Below, one piece after another: positions 13,762 to 17,936 of a stretch of DNA of 17,936 nt; position 1 is the first letter of the stretch; each line of letters begins with the position of its first letter. The notes beneath the pieces are model-generated. The model was not told the DNA's origin, did no database searches, and saw only the letters and a list, made by a program, of their open reading frames with translations. Location: positions 1 through 17,936 of the forward strand of contig JAVKSL010000059.1 in assembly GCA_039583695.1 (NCBI GenBank), in the 5' to 3' direction. Source of the stretch: JAVKSL01 sp039583695 (GTDB lineage: Bacteria > Actinomycetota > Acidimicrobiia > Acidimicrobiales > JAJPHD01). The translations under genes and the position numbers were made by a program.

Positions 13762-15882
13762 GTGCGCGTGGACGACCAGGACGTAACTGCCGTCGCCGCG
13801 GCGACGGATCTGGTTGCCCTGGTTGGTGAGCACGTGGCCCTGCGGGCGAGCGGGGCGCGTTGGGTGGGGCTTTGCCCGTTTCATGCCGAGAAGACGCCAT
13901 CGTTTTACGTGAGCCCGGCGTTCGGGCGCTATCACTGCTTTGGGTGTGACACCTCTGGGGACGCGATCGACTTTCTTCGGGCCGTGGAGCACCTGGACTT
14001 TGTGGAAGCGGTCGAGCGCCTGGCGGAGCGGGCGGGAATCACCTTGCGGAAGGTCGACCCCAGGGCTGGGGCTCGGCGGGCGAAGCGGGGCGATCTGATC
14101 GAGGTGATGGAGAGGGCGGTCAGCTGGTATCACGAGAGGCTGACGTCCGGGGCCGATGCCGGTCCGGCCCGCTCATACCTCGCGTCCCGTGGTTATGGGA
14201 CTGAGACAATTCGTCAGTTCCAGCTGGGTTGGGCGCCCGACGACTGGGATGGGCTCACCAAGGCGCTGGGATTGTCCGACTCCGTGCTGCGCGACACGGG
14301 GCTCGGGTTCGTGAACAAGGTTGGGCGCCGCCAGGACGCGTTCCGGGCCAGGCTTATGTTCCCGATCTTCGACACCGGAGGGCGGCCAGTGGCCTTCGGT
14401 GGTCGGGTCCTGCCTGGGGCGTCGGGCACCGAGCCCAAGTACAAGAACTCGGCGGAAAGCGCGATCTACTCCAAGCGCAAGATCCTCTACGGGCTCAACT
14501 GGGCCCGGGACGAGGTGTCGAGGACCGGCGAGGTAGTGGTGTGTGAGGGATACACCGACGTGATAGCGCTGGCCGAGGCTGGCGTGAACCGGGCGGTCGC
14601 GACCTGTGGGACATCCCTGGCAGAGGAGCACTTCGGTGTCTTGCGCAACTTTGCCCGGCGGGTGGTGCTGGCGTACGACGCGGACGGCGCCGGACAGGCT
14701 GCCGCGGAGCGGTTCTACGAGTGGGAGCGCCGGCACGAGCTGGAGATTGCCGTTGCCGATCTGCCTGCGGGTAGCGATCCCGCAGAGCTGGGCCAGCGCG
14801 ACCCCGACGCCCTGCGCGCGGCAGTCGGCAGAGCACGGACGTTCTTGTCTTTTCGGGTGGAACGGATCCTTGCGGGCGCCGATCTGGGCTCAGCCGAGGG
14901 TCGGGCCAGGGCGGCGGCGAAGGCCCTGGCGGCTGTCGCAGAGCACCCGGATCTTCTTGTGCGGGACCAGTATGTGATGCAGATCGGGGCTAGGTGCCGG
15001 ATCGAGGCCGACCAGCTTCGCACGGCGCTTGCCCAGCTCCGCCGGGGGGGCTCGGCCGGCCGATTCCGTGGTGGCGGAGCTCGATCTGGCGAGGTTGGCG
15101 CCGCGCCGGGAGGTGGCGGAGCACCCGGTGATAGTCCTCGCCGATCTGGTCGCAGCTCGACGGATCCGCCAACCGCTGCCGCTCCGGGCGCCGCCCCGCC
15201 TGGGGTCCGTCCACCTGCCGCCGCCGCCCCCACCGGCACCGCGCCTGTTGCCACCGCGCCTGTTGCCACCGCGCCTGCCGCGCCTGCCGCGCGCGGTATG
15301 CCCGGCGCGGGTCTGCCCGAGTTGCCCGGACCCGGGCCCGGGCCGTCTGGCCTCAGGCGCCCCAGTCCCGGCTTCACGGGTCGTTCAGTCGCAGTTCCGC
15401 CCTCTCCCTCGCATAGGCATGGCCCCACCGGGTCGGGGCGTCTCGAGCTGGAGTGCCTCCGGCTTGCAGTACATCATCCTGACGAGGTTGCCGGACGTCT
15501 CGACGAGGTGTGCTTCGAGGATCCGGTTCATCGAGCCGCGTTCCGAGGCCTTCGATGCTCGGCGACGCTGTCCGAGGCGATCGCCGGTGCAGAGCCCGCG
15601 GTGGGTGCCCTGCTCTCACGTTTGGCGGTCGAGGAGGCCAACGCTGACCCCGAGGTTGAGCTACCTCGCCTGGTGGGTGCCGCGGCTCGCCGTTTTCTCA
15701 ACTGGGTCGGCGCCGAGATAAGGGCTGAGCCCTCGCGGGCTCCAGAGTTGGCACCGAGCGCGGGTTGGCTCAGGCAAGGGATCGAGGCTCTGAATGATCC
15801 GGCGACATCGGATGATGCGGCGGCGCAGTTGCTAGCCTGGATGAGTGGGATGGCGCCGGGAGACGCTCTATCTGGAGGGTAG
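13762..15882 (+). CDS. dnaG: DNA primase
   Basis: A primase of about 706 aa that makes RNA primers at the replication fork and recruits DnaB. The N-terminal zinc domain is intact: C38, H41, C59, C62 in LCPFHAEKTPSF and YHCFGC. The catalytic core carries FDTGGRPVAFGGR and the TOPRIM residues E262 (VVVCEGYTD) and D306/D308 (LAYDADGAG). A long low-complexity Pro/Ala/Gly linker (about residues 430-570, with TAPVA repeats) precedes a helical C-terminal domain resembling the DnaB-interacting region, making the protein longer than the roughly 600 aa usual. GTG 13762 gives a family-like start and follows a TACGGT box; TTG 13735 would add nine residues. rpoD follows after about 20 bp, the conserved dnaG-rpoD pairing. 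The IS separates it from ppdK. Confidence 0.93.
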   Translation: MRVDDQDVTAVAAATDLVALVGEHVALRASGARWVGLCPFHAEKTPSFYVSPAFGRYHCFGCDTSGDAIDFLRAVEHLDFVEAVERLAERAGITLRKVDPRAGARRAKRGDLIEVMERAVSWYHERLTSGADAGPARSYLASRGYGTETIRQFQLGWAPDDWDGLTKALGLSDSVLRDTGLGFVNKVGRRQDAFRARLMFPIFDTGGRPVAFGGRVLPGASGTEPKYKNSAESAIYSKRKILYGLNWARDEVSRTGEVVVCEGYTDVIALAEAGVNRAVATCGTSLAEEHFGVLRNFARRVVLAYDADGAGQAAAERFYEWERRHELEIAVADLPAGSDPAELGQRDPDALRAAVGRARTFLSFRVERILAGADLGSAEGRARAAAKALAAVAEHPDLLVRDQYVMQIGARCRIEADQLRTALAQLRRGGSAGRFRGGGARSGEVGAAPGGGGAPGDSPRRSGRSSTDPPTAAAPGAAPPGVRPPAAAAPTGTAPVATAPVATAPAAPAARGMPGAGLPELPGPGPGPSGLRRPSPGFTGRSVAVPPSPSHRHGPTGSGRLELECLRLAVHHPDEVAGRLDEVCFEDPVHRAAFRGLRCSATLSEAIAGAEPAVGALLSRLAVEEANADPEVELPRLVGAAARRFLNWVGAEIRAEPSRAPELAPSAGWLRQGIEALNDPATSDDAAAQLLAWMSGMAPGDALSGG
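15241..15270. repeat. 15-bp tandem repeat in the DnaG linker
   Basis: GCGCCTGTTGCCACC occurs twice in tandem (15241-15255, 15256-15270) and decays into further GCGCCTGCC copies up to about 15290. It encodes APVAT units in the disordered linker and preserves frame. Confidence 0.85.
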
Positions 15883-15903
15883 CAAGCAGGTACGCCGGGG
15901 GCG

Positions 15904-17313
15904 ATGGGGGTCACGGGATTGATGACATTCGATGCGCTCTTCGAGGATCGACTGGCTGAGATGTTGGCCAAGGGTCGCCAGCGAGGATGGCTCTCACCCG
16001 AGGGCGTGATGGAGGTGATGAGTCCGGTGGAGCTGTCCACCGGACTCATCGACGAGGTGATTGCCCGCATCCGCGCGGCGGGCATCGAGTATCGGGACGA
16101 GGTGCCCGGTGACGAGTCGGCTGGGGATGCCGATCCTGTTCCCGAAGCGACTTTCCCGACGCCTCTACCAGAACCCACGGAGTCGGGTGTAACCGGTGGA
16201 CCTCTTCAGGCACCGTCACGATCGGCACAGCGTGTGAGGGCGCCAAAGCCAAGTGCACTGCCTCGAAACGCGGTGGTACGAAACGGGCGAGCCCGTTCGG
16301 CTCACGACGACAAGGTCCCGCCTGGCCGCCGCCGCGGCGCCCGTGCGCCGACATCGCCCAGTGACCTCAACGGATCGAGTCCTGCCCCCGATCCGGTTCA
16401 CGCTTATCTCAGGGAGATTGGTAGAGTTCCCCTGCTCTCGGCGCGTGAGGAGGTCGCTGTGGCGCAGCGGATCTCAGCGGGCCTTCGAGCCGGGGAGAAC
16501 ATAATTCAGATGCAGAACCGCTATGCCCCCGGCCCGCCGCCCAGAGACGAGCTGGACGCCGAGTTCGAGATCCTCTCCGATGGCCTCAAGGCAAAGGCAC
16601 TCCTCGTAGAGGCTAACCTTCGGCTGGTCGTTTCGATTGCCAAGCGCTACCGAGCCCGCGGGATGCTCCTGCTGGACCTGATTCAAGAGGGGAATCTCGG
16701 TCTGATCCGGGCGGTGGAAAAGTTTGACTACACCAAGGGATTCAGGTTCTCCACCTATGCAACCTGGTGGATTCGTCAAGCCATCAACCGGGCGATTGCG
16801 GAGCAGGCCAGGACCATCCGGATTCCGGCTCACATGGTCGAGGTGATCAACCGAGTGACTCGGATCCAGCATCAGCTCTTGCAAGAAGCAGGTCGCGAGC
16901 CGAGCATCGAGGAGCTAGCCTCACAGACAGAGCTATCCGTGGAGCGGGTCCAGGAGATCCTGCGCCTCAACCAGGAGCCGGTGTCGATTGACCAGCCGGT
17001 CAGCGACGAGGACGATTTCAGGTTGGCGGACGTGATCCAGGACCCGAGCGCCACGATGCCGGCCGACGCCGTGGCGAGGGCGTTGCTCAACGAAGCGGTG
17101 AACAAGGCGCTGGCAGAGCTGAGCGACCGCGAGCAGGAGATTGTGCGCCTGCGCTTCGGGCTGGACGACGGTCAGATGCGTACGTTGGAGGAGGTGGGCA
17201 AGGTGGTCGGGGTGACCCGAGAGCGGATTCGTCAGATCGAGGTGAAGACCCTCGCCAAGCTGCGCTACCCAGTCAACTGCCAGCCACTGAGGGACTACCT
17301 GGACGAGGCGTAG
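15904..17313 (+). CDS. rpoD: Primary sigma-70 factor RpoD (SigA/HrdB-like)
   Basis: A 469-aa group 1 sigma factor that directs RNA polymerase to housekeeping promoters. An N-terminal helical segment (LFEDRLAEMLAKGRQRGWLS, about residues 12-60) resembles region 1.1 and is followed by a low-complexity basic spacer to about 160. Region 1.2 starts at D163 (DPVHAYLREIGRVPLLSAREE). Region 2 (about 255-300) reads LDLIQEGNLGLIRAVEKFDY, then KGFRFSTYATWWIRQAI, which contacts the -10 element. Regions 3 and 4 follow, with LSDREQEIVRLRFGL and helix-turn-helix TLEEVGKVVGVTRERIRQIE for the -35. ATG 15904 follows a GGGGG stretch; ATG 15922 would also keep region 1.1. Immediately downstream of dnaG, as in many bacteria. 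Given complete regions 1.2-4, it is probably the essential sigma rather than an alternative factor. Confidence 0.94.
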   Translation: MGVTGLMTFDALFEDRLAEMLAKGRQRGWLSPEGVMEVMSPVELSTGLIDEVIARIRAAGIEYRDEVPGDESAGDADPVPEATFPTPLPEPTESGVTGGPLQAPSRSAQRVRAPKPSALPRNAVVRNGRARSAHDDKVPPGRRRGARAPTSPSDLNGSSPAPDPVHAYLREIGRVPLLSAREEVAVAQRISAGLRAGENIIQMQNRYAPGPPPRDELDAEFEILSDGLKAKALLVEANLRLVVSIAKRYRARGMLLLDLIQEGNLGLIRAVEKFDYTKGFRFSTYATWWIRQAINRAIAEQARTIRIPAHMVEVINRVTRIQHQLLQEAGREPSIEELASQTELSVERVQEILRLNQEPVSIDQPVSDEDDFRLADVIQDPSATMPADAVARALLNEAVNKALAELSDREQEIVRLRFGLDDGQMRTLEEVGKVVGVTRERIRQIEVKTLAKLRYPVNCQPLRDYLDEA

Positions 17314-17363
17314 CGAGCGGGGGCGTCGCCCTGCCCTGGACCGGCGCGGGTTGCGTCTCCAGC

Positions 17364-17624
17364 TCAGCTGCCAGCTTGGCTCGACCAGCGGGTTCCGGGT
17401 AGGTCACCCAGGCGATTCTCGACCAACCGGCGCGCCCGTTCGGCGGCCAGGCCCACCAAGGCGAGGCTCTTGTCGGCAGCCACCCCCGCTGCAAAGCCGG
17501 CGACTGGTGACTGCCTCACGTAGCTCACGGCACGGTTGAGCTGCTCGTGGCGTTCCTCACCCGCCCTGGTGCCCAGGTAGTAGCCAGCGATCAAGCCAGC
17601 GGCCAACCCCATGCGCATCCTCAT
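17364..17624 (-). CDS. Small YtxH-like membrane-associated protein
   Basis: An 86-aa protein read from ATG 17624. It opens with a hydrophobic Gly-rich segment ending GYYLGTRAGEERHEQL, a pattern seen in many small actinobacterial YtxH-like proteins, and continues as an amphipathic helical tail (GLAAERARRLVENRLGDL). GTG codons at 17630 and 17627 or ATGs at 17618 and 17612 are alternative starts; the last has GAGG six bases upstream. It converges on rpoD, with 50 bp between the stops, and is divergent from the tRNA pair. A single membrane anchor with a cytoplasmic helix is likely. Function is unknown, though such proteins are sometimes linked to envelope stress. Confidence 0.65.
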   Translation of the reverse strand: MRMRMGLAAGLIAGYYLGTRAGEERHEQLNRAVSYVRQSPVAGFAAGVAADKSLALVGLAAERARRLVENRLGDLPGTRWSSQAGS

Positions 17625-17703
17625 CACCACTGTTCTACCATCCGATTGTCCTGCGGTCGACCGGCTAGGATCGGTGTGCGGATGGTAGCGTCTCGTGGGT
17701 CAT

Positions 17704-17776
17704 TCCGGGGTAGCTCAATTGGCAGAGCAACGGACTGTTAATCCGTTTGTTGAGAGTTCGAGTCTCTCCCCCGGAG
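17704..17776 (+). tRNA. tRNA-Asn (anticodon GTT)
   Basis: A full cloverleaf can be drawn: acceptor TCCGGGG with CCCCGGA and discriminator G, D-arm with GCTC...GAGC, anticodon stem ACGGA/TCCGT around loop CTGTTAA (anticodon 17737-17739), and T-arm GAGAG-TTCGAGT-CTCTC. The 3' CCA is not encoded (the next bases are CCC), so it must be added enzymatically. Confidence 0.96.
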
Positions 17777-17782
17777 CCCGGC

Positions 17783-17858
17783 GGGCCCGTAGCTCAGTGG
17801 TCAGAGCGGGGGACTCATAATCCCTTGGTCGCAGGTTCGATCCCTGCCGGGCCCACCA
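17783..17858 (+). tRNA. tRNA with CAT anticodon, probably tRNA-Ile2 (lysidine type), else elongator Met
   Basis: Acceptor GGGCCCG pairs with CGGGCCC, discriminator A, and CCA is encoded (17856-17858). The anticodon loop is CTCATAA (CAT at 17816-17818) and the T-arm is GCAGG-TTCGATC-CCTGC. A Watson-Crick 1:72 pair rules out the initiator. The short D-loop (CAGTGGTCAGAGC), the segment CTCATAATCCCTTGGTCGC and C4:G69, C5:G68 pairs resemble E. coli tRNA-Ile2 and the determinants used by TilS, whereas E. coli elongator tRNA-Met has U4:A69 and A5:U68. It lies six bases after tRNA-Asn, so the two are probably one transcript. Confidence 0.9.
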
Positions 17859-17865
17859 TGTGAGG

Positions 17866-17899
17866 TCTTCACGTTTCGGGAGCCCTCATCTTCACGTTT
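17866..17899. repeat. 11-bp direct repeat downstream of the tRNA pair
   Basis: TCTTCACGTTT occurs at 17866-17876 and 17889-17899 (period 23 bp), eight bases after the encoded CCA. The rest to the window edge shows no gene. It could be a regulatory or attachment-type site or the start of another element; the window ends too soon to say. Confidence 0.5.
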
Positions 17900-17936
17900 G
17901 GGCCGGTGTCATCATGGCATCAGGCTGTGACGCGCC

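Noticed and set aside
15029..15721. 230-aa overlapping + frame within dnaG
   Set aside because: It is the low-complexity Pro-rich linker read in another frame; the dnaG frame stays open and ends in a plausible C-terminal domain, so no frameshift is indicated.
17314..17363. Possible bidirectional terminator between rpoD and the YtxH-like gene (GGGC-GTC-GCCC near 17329)
   Set aside because: The stem is only four base pairs and no T-run follows, so it is not distinguishable from chance GC pairing.
17641..17703. tRNA operon promoter (TTGTCC and TAGGAT)
   Set aside because: The spacer is only 14 bp and alternatives have no -35, so no confident promoter can be placed.

Overview
The window is high-GC DNA with densely packed genes, frequent GTG/TTG starts and short gene overlaps. 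It reads as an actinobacterial chromosome. Support comes from the single-chain (alpha2-type) glycyl-tRNA synthetase, the long Pro/Ala-rich linker in DnaG, TANNNT boxes 7-8 nt ahead of GTG starts (leaderless-type promoters), and an AbiEi/DUF559-type gene of the kind common in Actinobacteria. An acidimicrobial or related uncultured lineage is my guess only; no marker gene here settles it. No stretch longer than 300 bases lacks a gene or mobile element.

Layout. (1) 73-2841, envelope glycoconjugate block: a GT4 glycosyltransferase and a GtrA-type membrane protein on +, meeting a membrane acyltransferase on -. The last two genes overlap tail to tail inside a 12-bp repeat array. (2) 2846-6601: a DinG-type Fe-S helicase on - and, divergently, uppS, a 52-aa membrane protein and recO, coupled by two ATGA overlaps. 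(3) 6602-7760: two identical 47-bp imperfect palindromes, then a solitary AbiEi-like wHTH/DUF559-type gene whose 3' end overlaps glyS by 10 bp. (4) 7751-11737: glyS and ppdK. (5) 11739-13671: a complete IS1634-type insertion sequence with imperfect terminal inverted repeats and a perfect 6-bp target duplication, CTTAGA, which contains the ppdK stop codon. (6) 13762-17313: dnaG and the primary sigma factor gene, the core of the macromolecular synthesis operon. (7) 17364-17858: a small YtxH-like gene on -, then tRNA-Asn(GTT) and a CAT-anticodon tRNA that looks like the lysidine-modified tRNA-Ile2 rather than Met. The window ends in non-coding DNA with an 11-bp direct repeat.

Most of the window is housekeeping: lipid carrier synthesis (UppS) and its use by glycosyltransferase/flippase partners, DNA repair and replication (DinG, RecO, DnaG), translation (GlyRS, tRNAs), central carbon flux (PPDK) and global transcription (sigma70). 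The two accessory insertions are the AbiEi-like gene with its repeat pair and the IS element. The AbiEi-like locus is the best candidate for something undescribed: an apparent antitoxin/regulator fused to a nuclease-like domain, with no recognisable toxin partner, behind its own paired palindromes and physically joined to an essential synthetase gene.
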